Notes: generated from the letters alone by a model not told the origin. A stretch of DNA of 64,000 bases from JALORV01 sp963754065 (GCA_963754065.1 CAVWFH010000039.1:1-64000), one strand, 5' to 3'; positions 26,185 through 35,868 are shown, numbered from the stretch's first letter. Numbers and translations are program-made.

Positions 26185-27750
26185 TCAGTCGATCCGAACC
26201 CACTCTCCGATCAGCCAGTTGTCCGGCCGATGCACGACGTGGACGTTGCTGCGCATAGCCCAGGGAATCACCTGGCGGTGCAGCGGAACGTGGTGCACCT
26301 GCTCGTTGTGTTCGGTAAGCGCTCCGGTGATGAGTTGCCTGCGCTTGTCGGGATCGGTCTCGATCGCGGCGGCGTCGATCATCGCATCGAGTTTCGGATT
26401 GACATAGCGGCCGTAGTTGAAGCTGCCGTTGCCGGTCTTGTCGTCTTTCGAGCGCAGCACCGGTGACAGCATCGTCTGCGCGTCCGTGATCGCACCGCCC
26501 CAGCCCAGCATGTAGAAGCTGGTGTCGAACTTCTCGAGTTTCGGGAAATAGGTTGCACGCGGCTGTGCAGTGACCTTGGTCAGGATGCCCACGCGCGACA
26601 GCATCGCGGCCACTGCGACACAGATCTCCTCGTCGTTGATGTAGCGGTTGTTCGGGCAGTCCAGCGTTACCTCGAAGCCGTTCGGATATCCCGCTTCCGC
26701 GAGCAGCTTCTTCGCTGCTTCGGGGTCGTAGGGACGGCGCTTCTCGATCTCCGGCGTGGAGGGCAGCGTCGATGGCGTGATGCCGCCGGTGGGCAGCGCC
26801 GCGCCGCGCATGGTCTTGCCCTTCAGTGCCTCGATATCGATCGCCTGGTAGACCGCCTGCCGCACGCGCTTGTCCTTGAACGGGTTCTTGCCCTTGACGT
26901 TCGAGTACAGCAGCTCATCGCGCTGCTGGTCGAAGCCGAAGAAAATGACACGGTTCTCCTGGCCCTCGACCACCTTGAGGTCCTTGTTGGCCTTGAGGCG
27001 CGCGATGTCCTGCGGCGGCGGATCGAGGATGAAGTCGACCTGGCCCGACAGCAGTGCGGCAATGCGCGTCGCGTCGGAGCCGATCGGCGAGTACACGATC
27101 TCGTCGATGTTGCCGGTCACCGTGCCCCACCAAGCCGGGTTCTTCTTCAGGACCGACTTCACGCCGGGCTCGCGCGACACGAGCATGAACGGGCCGGTGC
27201 CGTTGGCATTGCGCGCGGCATACGTTTCCTCGCGGTCCTTGAACGACAGCGGGCGCTCGACTTTGTTCTTCTCGGCCCAGGCCTTGTTCATGATGAAGAT
27301 CGTCGCGACGTGCTCGAGCGTGATCGGATTGGGCTTGTCCTGCACGAATTCGACCGTGTAGTCGTCCACCTTGCGCGGCTTGCCGGACGGGATCGCGTAT
27401 TGACGGATCTGCGAGTTCGGGTGACTGGCGCGCTCGAACGAGAACACGACGTCGTCGGCGGTGAACGGCGCACCGTCGTGAAACTTGACTCCCTTGCGCA
27501 GGTTGAAGCGCCAGGTCGTCGGGTTGACCTGCGTCCACGACACCGCCAGGGCAGGAACGATCTTCATGTCCTTGTCGCGCATCACCAGCGTGTCGTGCAC
27601 CTGCTGCGCAAAAAGATTGGTCAGCAGCTCGTTCTGTGAATACGGGTCGGCCGTCTGATAGTCGCCCTGCGAGGCCCAGCGCAGGGTCTTGGCCTGCGCG
27701 CCGGCGACGGCGAGTACGGCCAGCAGCGCCACAGTGGTCAGTCGCATCAT
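26185..27750 (-). CDS. ABC transporter substrate-binding protein, peptide/nickel/opine family 5
   Basis: Periplasmic solute-binding protein of 521 residues, cluster C (DppA/OppA-like). The signal peptide is MRLTTVALLAVLAVAGAQA. Family segments follow: WASQGDYQTADPYSQNE, TWRFNLRKGVKFHDGAPF, DVVFSFERA and AAKKLLAEAGYPNGFEV. ATG 27750, with AAGGAG about 7 bases upstream, is preferred to an in-frame extension of about 100 residues into kdsB. No permease or ATPase gene is adjacent, so it is an orphan here and presumably works with a transporter encoded elsewhere. It sits between kdsB and adk. Ligand unknown. Confidence 0.9.
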   Translation of the reverse strand: MMRLTTVALLAVLAVAGAQAKTLRWASQGDYQTADPYSQNELLTNLFAQQVHDTLVMRDKDMKIVPALAVSWTQVNPTTWRFNLRKGVKFHDGAPFTADDVVFSFERASHPNSQIRQYAIPSGKPRKVDDYTVEFVQDKPNPITLEHVATIFIMNKAWAEKNKVERPLSFKDREETYAARNANGTGPFMLVSREPGVKSVLKKNPAWWGTVTGNIDEIVYSPIGSDATRIAALLSGQVDFILDPPPQDIARLKANKDLKVVEGQENRVIFFGFDQQRDELLYSNVKGKNPFKDKRVRQAVYQAIDIEALKGKTMRGAALPTGGITPSTLPSTPEIEKRRPYDPEAAKKLLAEAGYPNGFEVTLDCPNNRYINDEEICVAVAAMLSRVGILTKVTAQPRATYFPKLEKFDTSFYMLGWGGAITDAQTMLSPVLRSKDDKTGNGSFNYGRYVNPKLDAMIDAAAIETDPDKRRQLITGALTEHNEQVHHVPLHRQVIPWAMRSNVHVVHRPDNWLIGEWVRID

Positions 27751-27781
27751 CGGATGGCTCCTTCGGTCGAGGCTGCGCAGT

Positions 27782-28546
27782 CTATCGCTGCGCCGCGTAC
27801 AGGGCACGTACCTGATCGAGGTCGGCCGGGGTATCCACCCCGGGCGGCAAGGCTGCATCGAGTCCGAGGACAACGATTCGATAACCGTGGGCCAGCGCCC
27901 GCAGCTGTTCCAGCCGTTCAGCAATCTCCAGCGCATCCGGAGGCAGCGTCGGGAACTGCTCGAGAAAGCCGACCCGGTACGCATACAGCCCGATGTGCCG
28001 GCGGGCCGGGAAGGCTGGCGGCAACGTGGTCCGGCTTGTCGCGAAGGCATCGCGCGCCCAGGGAATCGGCGCGCGTGAGAAGTACAGCGCCTGGCTCTGC
28101 TGGTCAGTCACGACCTTGACGACGTTCGGATTGAAGAACTCCTCGGCGTCGGTGATCGCATGGGCCGCAGTCGCGATCTGGCAGTCCGGGCTGCGCTCGA
28201 GCAGGTGTGCCACGTCGTCGATCACCGTGGCCGGGATCAGCGGCTCGTCACCCTGGACGTTGACGACGATCTGCTCCCTGCCCAGTCCCAGCAGGCGAAC
28301 CGCCTCGGCCAGCCGATCGGTGCCGGTTTCATGTCGCGGCGACGTGAGCACGGCGTCGGCGCCATGGACCTGGCAGGCTGCGACGATTTCCTCGCTGTCT
28401 GCGGCGACCACGACGCGGTCGGCCCGGGACGCCTGCGCGCGCTGTGCGACGCGGACGACCATCGGTGCGCCGCCGATGTCGGCCAGCGGTTTGCGGGGCA
28501 GTCGGGTCGACGCCAGCCGCGCCGGGATGATGACGACAAAGCTCAC
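27782..28546 (-). CDS. kdsB: 3-Deoxy-manno-octulosonate cytidylyltransferase
   Basis: Activates Kdo to CMP-Kdo for LPS inner core synthesis; cytosolic. 254 residues with PARLASTRLPRKPLADI, the CTP-site segment NVQGDEPLIP, and FFNPNVVKVV. The start is GTG 28546, giving VSFVVIIPARL, because no ATG is available after the preceding stop at 28573. It is the last lipid A/LPS gene of the exbB-exbD-lpxK-ycaR-kdsB run. Confidence 0.95.
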   Translation of the reverse strand: MSFVVIIPARLASTRLPRKPLADIGGAPMVVRVAQRAQASRADRVVVAADSEEIVAACQVHGADAVLTSPRHETGTDRLAEAVRLLGLGREQIVVNVQGDEPLIPATVIDDVAHLLERSPDCQIATAAHAITDAEEFFNPNVVKVVTDQQSQALYFSRAPIPWARDAFATSRTTLPPAFPARRHIGLYAYRVGFLEQFPTLPPDALEIAERLEQLRALAHGYRIVVLGLDAALPPGVDTPADLDQVRALYAAQR

Positions 28547-28572
28547 GGGGCGGCGGGGGACAGCGACGACGC

Positions 28573-28755
28573 TCAGCGTCCGAGTTCTGCCAGGGCGACC
28601 TTGCGTGCCTCGGACTCGAGCATCACCGGGATGCCTTCGCGAATCGGATAGGCCAGCGCATCGGCCTTGCAGACAAGTTCCTGCACGTCCTTGTGAAAAT
28701 CGAGCGGCCCCTTGCATACCGGGCAAACGAGGATGTCAAGCAGCCGGTGGTCCAT
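28573..28755 (-). CDS. ycaR: Trm112/YcaR family small protein
   Basis: 60-residue UPF0434 protein. The diagnostic start LLDILVCPVCKGPLDFHKD keeps one CPVCKG pair, and IREGIPVMLESEAR follows. Trm112-like proteins can activate methyltransferases, but bacterial YcaR function is not established. Its 5' end overlaps the lpxK stop by 20 bp, and kdsB follows after 26 bp: the usual lpxK-ycaR-kdsB order. Confidence 0.92.
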   Translation of the reverse strand: MDHRLLDILVCPVCKGPLDFHKDVQELVCKADALAYPIREGIPVMLESEARKVALAELGR

Positions 28756-29806
28756 GCGGGCCCTTTCGAAGACGGTTCAGTGCGGTGACGACCAGGTCGA
28801 CAAGCGCCGGGTCGATCGTCGCGACCAGCGGAACGACCCAGATGCGTGGATCCTTGCGCAGCGCATCGACCCGATCGCATTTTACGGCGTCCTTCTCGGT
28901 GATCAGCAGCAGGTGAGTCCGGCTCTGCGCGAACGGGTTGGCGCGGTAGTCGAAGTGGTCGGGCAGGGGCAGTGGCTCGATCACGAGCCCGGCGGCCTGC
29001 AGCATTCCGAAAAAGCGCTGTGGCACACCGATGCCTGCCGCCGCGGTGATCGTCAACGAGGATTCGTGCTGGCGCCGGATCAGTTCGGCCAGCGGCATCG
29101 TGTGCGCCCGATCGCCGAGCCGATGAATCTCGTCGGCCAGCCTGGACCGCATGGCAAAGCACGGTACGCCGGCGACCGGCGCGTGGTCGGCCCGATGCAG
29201 AACGATCGCATCGACCGTGCCCAGTCGTGCGGCTGGCTCGCGCAAGGGTCCGGCCGGCAGCACCCAGCCGTTGCCGAGTCCGCGCTCGTCCAGCAGGGCG
29301 ATCTCTACGTCGCGAGCAAGCCGCAAATGCTGCAGGCCGTCGTCGGCAACGATCACGTCGCATGCAGGGTCGGCAGCAAGCAACGCCTGTGCGGCCCGTA
29401 CGCGGCTCGCCCCGATGGCCACCGGCGCTGCGGTGGCGCGCGCAATCAGCAGGGGTTCGTCGCCCACTGCGGCTGCGGTGTCCTGGGAGCTGACCACTCG
29501 AGGCGCGTCGGCTGTGCCGCGGTAGCCGCGGGACACGACACCCGGGGTCCAGCCGCGTGTCCGCAACGCTCGCACCAGTTCGATCGTCAGGGGTGTCTTG
29601 CCGGTGCCGCCGACATAGACGTTGCCGACGACGATGACCGGGACCGCCACGCGCTCGCTGCGCAGCAGGCCACTGGCATAAGCGGCGCGCCGGATCGCCA
29701 GCGCGCCGGCATAGATCAGCGCAATCGGTGCGAGGAGCCAGGCAAGCAGCCCGCGCCGTTGCCAGGCCGACGACACGGCGGAGTCGAGGCGGGCGTCACC
29801 AGACAC
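28736..29806 (-). CDS. lpxK: Tetraacyldisaccharide 4'-kinase
   Basis: Inner-membrane-associated kinase that phosphorylates the lipid A disaccharide at the 4' position. 356 residues with an N-terminal hydrophobic segment (LLAWLLAPIALIYAGAL), the Walker A motif VGNVYVGGTGKTPLT, EPLLIARAT and the DDGLQHLRLARD motif. Start is GTG 29806, after exbD with a 9-bp gap. The upstream msbA flippase gene found in E. coli is absent here; exbB-exbD take that place. Confidence 0.95.
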   Translation of the reverse strand: MSGDARLDSAVSSAWQRRGLLAWLLAPIALIYAGALAIRRAAYASGLLRSERVAVPVIVVGNVYVGGTGKTPLTIELVRALRTRGWTPGVVSRGYRGTADAPRVVSSQDTAAAVGDEPLLIARATAAPVAIGASRVRAAQALLAADPACDVIVADDGLQHLRLARDVEIALLDERGLGNGWVLPAGPLREPAARLGTVDAIVLHRADHAPVAGVPCFAMRSRLADEIHRLGDRAHTMPLAELIRRQHESSLTITAAAGIGVPQRFFGMLQAAGLVIEPLPLPDHFDYRANPFAQSRTHLLLITEKDAVKCDRVDALRKDPRIWVVPLVATIDPALVDLVVTALNRLRKGPHGPPAA

Positions 29807-29815
29807 CGCGGGGCC

Positions 29816-30238
29816 TCAACGACGGCCGGCCGCGCGCTGGGTCGCAAAGCTGATGCGAACAATGCCGGCGATTCGCGCGGCCTCCATCACGCTGATGACC
29901 GACTGGTGCGGCGCCTGCGCATCCGCATTGATCACCAGCAGTACGTCTTCGCGTCCCTGGGCGGCACGGGCCAGGGCGTCGGCCAGCGTCCCGGCTTCGG
30001 TCGCGGACAGTGCGGCCTTGTCGAGCGCATAGCGCCCGTCGGCCGTGACCGCGACATTGATGATGTTCGGCGGCGTGGCCGGTGTGGTGGCGTCGGCCGA
30101 CGGCAGCTGGATTTTCAGCTCAGCAAAGCGCGAGTAGGTCGTGCTGACGGCAAGAAAGATCAAGACGATCAGCAGCACGTCGATGAGCGGAATCAGGTTG
30201 ACTTCCGGCTCCTCTTCGTAGGAGCGCCGGAAACGCAT
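29816..30238 (-). CDS. exbD: ExbD/TolR family biopolymer transport protein
   Basis: 140-residue inner-membrane protein with one transmembrane helix (about 12-36). It carries the family's proton-channel Asp in NLIPLIDVLLIVLIFL (about residue 20) and has a periplasmic domain. ATG 30238 is chosen: it overlaps the exbB stop (TGATG) and has a GGAGGAG SD, whereas the TTG one codon earlier is less likely. With ExbB it forms a proton-driven motor for an outer-membrane or envelope task; the partner TonB/TolA-type protein is not in the window. Confidence 0.92.
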   Translation of the reverse strand: MRFRRSYEEEPEVNLIPLIDVLLIVLIFLAVSTTYSRFAELKIQLPSADATTPATPPNIINVAVTADGRYALDKAALSATEAGTLADALARAAQGREDVLLVINADAQAPHQSVISVMEAARIAGIVRISFATQRAAGRR

Positions 30239-30843
30239 CAACTCCTCCGATCGCCGTAGACGAATTCGAGCAGGCGTTCCGCCTGCTCTTCCATATCGAC
30301 CAGGTAGTCCTCCACCAGACGACGGAAGTAGCGATGAGCAAGAACCGCCGGCACAGCGACGATGATGCCGAAGGCGGTGCAGTACAGCGCCACGGAAATG
30401 CCGCGGGCCAGTTCCTGCGGGCTCGACCCGGCCTGCTGCGATGCGAAGATCTGGATCATCCCGACGACGGTTCCGAACAGTCCCAGCAGCGGGGCGATGG
30501 ATCCGATCGATCCGAGCAGCGTCAGGTTCTTGGTCAGCCGGTTGGCCACCACGGCACCCGCCGCTTCGATCTGCTGCATCGCGCCTTCCCGCAGCACTCG
30601 ACTGTTGCGCAGGCCGGCCGACAGCACCCGCCCAAGCGGTGAATTCTGTTCGAGCTTGCCAAGGATCTCCGGCGTGACGTTCTGCTTCTTCAACAGCCCG
30701 AGCACGTCATCGAACAGTCCGCTGGGTAAGATGCGAGCGCGTCGAAGTGCGATGGTTCGTTCGATGATCAGCGCCAGCGCGAGCACGGACGCGACGATGA
30801 GGGGCCAGACGGGCCAGCCCAATTCGATGATGATGGCAAGCAA
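30238..30843 (-). CDS. exbB: MotA/TolQ/ExbB proton channel family protein
   Basis: 201-residue inner-membrane protein with three hydrophobic segments: an N-terminal helix (GWPVWPLIVASVLALALI) and two C-terminal helices in the TolQ/ExbB signature region (APLLGLFGTVVGMIQIF and ISVALYCTAFGIIVAVPAVL). It is the stator-like partner of the downstream ExbD. Start is TTG 30843 with GGAG 9 bases upstream; no ATG is available. It heads the exbB-exbD-lpxK-ycaR-kdsB run and is divergent from xseA. Confidence 0.9.
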   Translation of the reverse strand: MLAIIIELGWPVWPLIVASVLALALIIERTIALRRARILPSGLFDDVLGLLKKQNVTPEILGKLEQNSPLGRVLSAGLRNSRVLREGAMQQIEAAGAVVANRLTKNLTLLGSIGSIAPLLGLFGTVVGMIQIFASQQAGSSPQELARGISVALYCTAFGIIVAVPAVLAHRYFRRLVEDYLVDMEEQAERLLEFVYGDRRS

Positions 30844-31148
30844 GTGCGTTGACTCCGGCGCGGCACGCGAAAAGCGCGAAGCGTAGTGGTGCGCTCAGGT
30901 GGCCGCAAGTTTGCTCGGCCGGCCCGATGTTTCCACAGTTCCTGTGGACAAGTATGTGAACAACTTTGTACGGCGCGCGCTAAGCCCTTGTCGCAACGAG
31001 CTTTGTCTTTGCTGCACACTGATTGAGCACATGGAAAACCGGCAGGAAATCAAGCACTTGAAGCGGATTAAGCCGTTTGCACGAGGGCCTCGGCCGCGAC
31101 AGCCGCGATGTGCCGCCGTTTGTGGACAGTTTTTGCCCGGAAACCCGC
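30844..31148. promoter_or_regulatory. exbB/xseA divergent intergenic region with DnaA-box-like repeats
   Basis: 305 bp between two divergent starts. The middle is richer in A/T and has near-matches to the DnaA box: TGTGGACAA (30943-30951) and TGTGAACAA (30955-30963), each one mismatch from the consensus on the opposite strand, a weaker match at 30929-30937, and TGTGGACAG at 31121-31129. TCCACAG and CTGTGGA (30932-30948) also form a 7-bp inverted repeat with a 3-bp spacer. Both promoters must lie here. No coding sequence is seen. Confidence 0.4.
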
Positions 31149-32525
31149 ATGGCGCTTGGCTCTGAGATTGCGGATTCAGTATCGGCGCGGTCTCCGCTGA
31201 CGGTTTCCGCGCTAAACCGCGCCGTTGCGGGGCTGCTCGAGCGCAGCTTCCCGCTGGTCCGCGTGCAGGGTGAGGTGGGCAACTTGACTCGCGCCGCCAG
31301 CGGCCACTGGTACTTCACGCTGAAGGACGACATCGCGCAAGTACGGTGCGTGATGTTCCGCGGACGCAACAGTCTGCTGGACTGGGCGCCCCGGGAAGGC
31401 GACGAAATCGAGGCCACGGCGATCGTTTCCTTGTACGAGGCGCGCGGCGAGTTCCAGCTGAACGTCGAATACATGCGACGGGCCGGCCTTGGACGTCTGT
31501 ACGAGGAGTTCCTCAGGCTCAAGCAGCGCCTCGCGGCCGAAGGCCTGTTCGATGGGGCGCGCAAGCGGCCGCTGCCGCGCCTGCCCATGTCCGTGGGAGT
31601 CGTCACGTCGCTGCAGGCCGCGGCATTGCGCGATGTGCTCACGGCCCTGGAACGGCGCGCGCCGTACCTACGCGTCATCGTCTATCCGGTTCCGGTGCAG
31701 GGTGCCGGCGCTGGCGCCGAGATTGCGGCGATGCTGGCGCGGGTCTCCGGCCGACGCGATGTCGACGTCGTCCTGCTGGTGCGCGGTGGCGGATCCATCG
31801 AGGACCTATGGGCGTTTAACGAGGAGGCCGTGGCCCGGGCAATCCGTGCTTGTACGTTGCCGGTGGTCGTGGGTGTCGGCCATGAAAGCGATGTCACGAT
31901 CGCCGACTTTGCCGCCGACGTTCGTGCCCCGACGCCGACCGCGGCAGCGGAGCTGGTCGCGCCGAGCGCGGACGCGCTGCAAGAGTCGCTCGCCAACCAG
32001 GTGCGGCATCTGGCGCGCCAGTTGCAGGCGCGATTGCAGGCGGCATCACAGCGCATCGACTTCGCGCAACGCAGCCTCGCGACGCCGCGCGCGCCACTCG
32101 CCGCCTACGATGCCCGCATCGCCCTGCTGCGCGCGCGCGCAGCAGGCGCCATCGCGCAGGCGACTACACAGGCCGCCACTCGCCTGCAGGCACGGCGCTC
32201 GCGCTGGCTGCAGGTACGTCCGAGTCGTGATCAGGAAGGATTGCTCGGGCGCAGGAGCCGGCTCGTGGCGTTCGGCAACGCGCTGCTCAGCGACAGTGCG
32301 GTGCGGCTGGGTCCGTTGATGGCACGGCTGGCGACGCTCGACCCGATGGCGGTCCTGCGCCGGGGCTATGCGATCGCGCTGGACGATACGGGCCGTGCGG
32401 TGACGCGGGCGCGGGATACTGCAGTGGGCGCGCCGCTGCGGCTGGTGCTGGCGGAAGGCGCGGCCGGCGTACGGGTCGAGTCAGTGCAACACGATGGCCC
32501 TGACGACGTCGCGGGCGGGCATTGA
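31149..32525 (+). CDS. xseA: Exodeoxyribonuclease VII large subunit
   Basis: Catalytic and DNA-binding subunit of ExoVII, a single-strand exonuclease. 458 residues. The N-terminal OB fold includes SFPLVRVQGEVGNLTRA and GHWYFTLKDD; the catalytic core has VRGGGSIEDLWAFNEE and VGHESDVTIADFAADVRAPT; a helical region and the C-terminal RRGYAIALDD follow. ATG 31149 is preferred since it gives a normal N-terminus; a start 24 codons upstream adds unrelated residues. xseB is not in the window (it often sits before ispA, just outside the left edge). sodB follows 53 bp later. Confidence 0.96.
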   Translation: MALGSEIADSVSARSPLTVSALNRAVAGLLERSFPLVRVQGEVGNLTRAASGHWYFTLKDDIAQVRCVMFRGRNSLLDWAPREGDEIEATAIVSLYEARGEFQLNVEYMRRAGLGRLYEEFLRLKQRLAAEGLFDGARKRPLPRLPMSVGVVTSLQAAALRDVLTALERRAPYLRVIVYPVPVQGAGAGAEIAAMLARVSGRRDVDVVLLVRGGGSIEDLWAFNEEAVARAIRACTLPVVVGVGHESDVTIADFAADVRAPTPTAAAELVAPSADALQESLANQVRHLARQLQARLQAASQRIDFAQRSLATPRAPLAAYDARIALLRARAAGAIAQATTQAATRLQARRSRWLQVRPSRDQEGLLGRRSRLVAFGNALLSDSAVRLGPLMARLATLDPMAVLRRGYAIALDDTGRAVTRARDTAVGAPLRLVLAEGAAGVRVESVQHDGPDDVAGGH

Positions 32526-32578
32526 GCTTGCGACGATAGAATCTCCTTTCTCCCCCGCGAACTTCCCCGAGGTCCTGC

Positions 32579-33160
32579 ATGGAACACACGCTACCTGCAC
32601 TTCCGTACGCCACCGACGCACTCGCGCCGCACATGTCGAAAGAGACCTTCGAGTACCACTACGGCAAGCACCACCAGGCCTACGTCACCAACCTCAACAA
32701 CCTGATCAAGGGCACCGAATTCGAGTCGATGTCGCTCGAGGACATCGTGCGCAAGTCGTCAGGAGGCGTGTTCAACAATGCCGCCCAGGTGTGGAACCAC
32801 ACGTTCTTCTGGAACTGCATGAAGCCCGGCGGCGGTGGCGAGCCGAAAGGCGCGCTGGCGCAGGCGATCGCGACGAAGTGGGGCTCCTACGGGGCTTTCA
32901 AGGAGGCCTTTGCGAAGAGCGCGGTCGGTAACTTCGGCTCCGGCTGGACCTGGCTGGTGAAGAAGGCCGACGGCAGCGTCGACATCGTCAACACGAGCAA
33001 TGCCGCGACGCCACTGACTACGGCCGACAAGGCGCTGCTGACGGTCGATGTGTGGGAACACGCCTACTACATCGACTACCGTAATGCGCGACCGAAGTTC
33101 GTCGAGGCCTTCCTCGCATCGCTCGTCAACTGGGACTTTGCGGCGCGCAATTTCGGCTGA
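32579..33160 (+). CDS. sodB: Superoxide dismutase (Fe)
   Basis: Cytosolic dismutase of 193 residues. Metal ligands are His27 (FEYHYGKHHQAY), the His in NHTFFWNCMKP, and the Asp/His pair in DVWEHAYYIDYRN. The Fe-type features FNNAAQVWNHTFFW and GSGWTWLV indicate iron rather than manganese. A TAGAAT hexamer at 32537-32542 could be its own -10 box. It converges with the DUF192 gene. Confidence 0.95.
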   Translation: MEHTLPALPYATDALAPHMSKETFEYHYGKHHQAYVTNLNNLIKGTEFESMSLEDIVRKSSGGVFNNAAQVWNHTFFWNCMKPGGGGEPKGALAQAIATKWGSYGAFKEAFAKSAVGNFGSGWTWLVKKADGSVDIVNTSNAATPLTTADKALLTVDVWEHAYYIDYRNARPKFVEAFLASLVNWDFAARNFG

Positions 33161-33216
33161 AGGCTGTTCTGTCCGCGGACCGCGGCCGCTGCGGCGGCCG
33201 ACGTTACCGCGTGACG

Positions 33217-33681
33217 CTATCGGGAAGCGGGCAGGCCGCCGATCTTCGAGCCCACGCCCGCGCCCTTCTTGGCGAACCATCCCTGTTCCATTTCGAGCGC
33301 ATAGCGCACCGGGCGTTGCGAACAGTGCAACGCCTCGCTCTTCGGTGCCATGTCGGTGATCTGCAGGATCGTTCCGTCCTCTTCGATGAAGGCAATCGAC
33401 AGCGGCAACGGCGTATTGAGCATCCAGAAGCACTGCTGCGCCTTGTACTCGAAGACGAAAAGCATGCCGTGATTCGGCGCCGTCTTCTCGCGAAACATCA
33501 TGCCGATGGTCCGGCTCTGCGGCGTGGTGGCCATCTCTGCCGTGATCACATGCATGCCGGCCGACAGCCGCGTTTTCGGCAAGGTCGGCTGCGGCCCCGT
33601 CTGGGCGTGAACCGCAAGGGACACGAAGACGCATAGAACAAGTGGCAGCGCGGCTTCGAGCCGCGGTAATCGTCGGAACAT
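33217..33681 (-). CDS. DUF192 family secreted protein
   Basis: 154-residue precursor with a signal peptide (hydrophobic LPLVLCVFVSLAVHAQ). The single DUF192 domain shows the segments ITAEMATTPQSRTIGMMFRE, NHGMLFVFEYKAQQCFWMLN, PLSIAFIEEDGTILQI and RYALEMEQGWF. The family is small, beta-rich and of unproven function. The mature protein should be periplasmic. It stands alone, convergent with sodB, 56 bp apart. Confidence 0.88.
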   Translation of the reverse strand: MFRRLPRLEAALPLVLCVFVSLAVHAQTGPQPTLPKTRLSAGMHVITAEMATTPQSRTIGMMFREKTAPNHGMLFVFEYKAQQCFWMLNTPLPLSIAFIEEDGTILQITDMAPKSEALHCSQRPVRYALEMEQGWFAKKGAGVGSKIGGLPASR

Positions 33682-34034
33682 GCTGATGCTCGGGGTTGGA
33701 ATTAGCGCCGCTTACTTTACCCTGATGACTGCGCAACTCGGGCGTCAGCGTTTGCAAGGCTCAGGGCACTGATCGACCCTGTGCGGCGAGGCTCAGGCGC
33801 GTGGATTGCGGCGCTCATCTGCGTGCATCCGGCCGTTGCGGATAGGGTGAATCGGCAGCATGGGTTGCCCAACGATCGGACATCGCCATCGGTTGACCTG
33901 GGCCAATGCGTCTCCATGCAACGCGCAGTTTGGGCCGAGTACACTGCTTGGCCAGTTTCGCTCGGGCATTACGGAGATCCGGCTGCATTCCGGAACCGTT
34001 TGCCGTCCACAAGAAGACACTGCTCGGAGACATC
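33682..34034. other. Intergenic region between DUF192 and icd
   Basis: 353 bp between two divergent starts. Short open frames here lack homology signals and have poor starts. The icd promoter must lie here, but no convincing -35/-10 pair is visible; TACACT at 33939-33944 is a weak -10 candidate. Nothing else is seen. Confidence 0.5.
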
Positions 34035-35282
<1,248 letters not shown>

Positions 35283-35302
35283 GGCGGGCGTCGCTCGTGT
35301 AC

Positions 35303-35584
35303 GCGATCGGCTACGCCGATCGCACGTGCACTCGCCCCGGTTACGGTTCGCGCTGGGCGCGAACCGCTCAAGACTGATCAGTCGGCTCGCTCCGGAGCGG
35401 CCGCGCGCTCCGCCGAGTTTCAACTGCACTGCACCCACCGTGCCCTCCCGCCACGCGGGAGGGTCCAGACAACCTTCCCTCACCCTCACCGCTTGGCGGG
35501 GAGGGCAATGACTAAACAACCGCCGGCTCGGTGCATCGCGGGGTGGGGAGCCCGCCTTTGTTCCTCGGCGGAGCGCGCGGCCGC
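35303..35584. repeat. Hairpin-dense intergenic repeat with an inverted REP-like pair inside a 21-bp inverted repeat
   Basis: Successive perfect palindromic units fill the icd-cspA gap: 9-bp arms at 35303-35323, 10-bp arms at 35344-35366, palindromes at 35372-35383 and 35389-35398, then two REP-like hairpins in opposite orientation. The first (35441-35470) starts TGCCCTCCCGCCACGCGGG; the second, read on the minus strand (35510-35474), starts TGCCCTCCCCGCCAAGCGG. Around them, 35397-35417 and 35564-35584 form a perfect 21-bp inverted repeat. The layout resembles a BIME. No coding sequence is seen. Confidence 0.7.
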
Positions 35585-35617
35585 GATGCGGTCGCGTAAA
35601 CGAGGAGCGCTAGGCAT

Positions 35618-35641
35618 AAAAAACCCCGCCGCAGCGGGGTT
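35618..35641 (-). terminator. Intrinsic terminator of cspA
   Basis: Minus-strand 8-bp stem AACCCCGC/GCGGGGTT with a 4-base loop, followed by a run of T (35623-35618), 20 bp after the cspA stop. It is the last element of the icd-cspA intergenic region. Confidence 0.8.
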
Positions 35642-35661
35642 GATGCGGAGCGTGCTGCGCT

Positions 35662-35868
35662 TCAGGCGGGTGCCGTGATGTTCGACGCCTGCTTGCCTTT
35701 CGGACCCTGCACGACCTCGAATTGCACCTTCTGTCCTTCCTTCAGGGTCTTGAAGCCGTTCATCTGTATGGCCGAGAAGTGGGCGAACAAGTCTTCGCCC
35801 CCGTCGTCCGGCGTGATGAAGCCGTACCCTTTAGCGTCGTTGAACCACTTGACCGTACCTGTCGCCAT
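35662..35868 (-). CDS. cspA: Cold shock domain protein
   Basis: 68-residue single OB-fold nucleic-acid-binding protein. Both RNP motifs are present: KGYGFITPDD and DLFAHFSAI, after the invariant TGTVKWFN. It acts as an RNA chaperone; whether it is cold-induced cannot be read from the sequence. The long upstream gap (420 bp to clpS) would allow the long structured leader typical of csp genes. The start is ATG 35868 with a purine-rich stretch just upstream. Confidence 0.95.
   Translation of the reverse strand: MATGTVKWFNDAKGYGFITPDDGGEDLFAHFSAIQMNGFKTLKEGQKVQFEVVQGPKGKQASNITAPA

Noticed and set aside
30844..31148. Replication origin at the DnaA-box-like cluster
   Set aside because: No dnaA, dnaN, gyrB or gidA nearby, no strong AT-rich unwinding segment and only degenerate boxes; kept as a regulatory candidate only.
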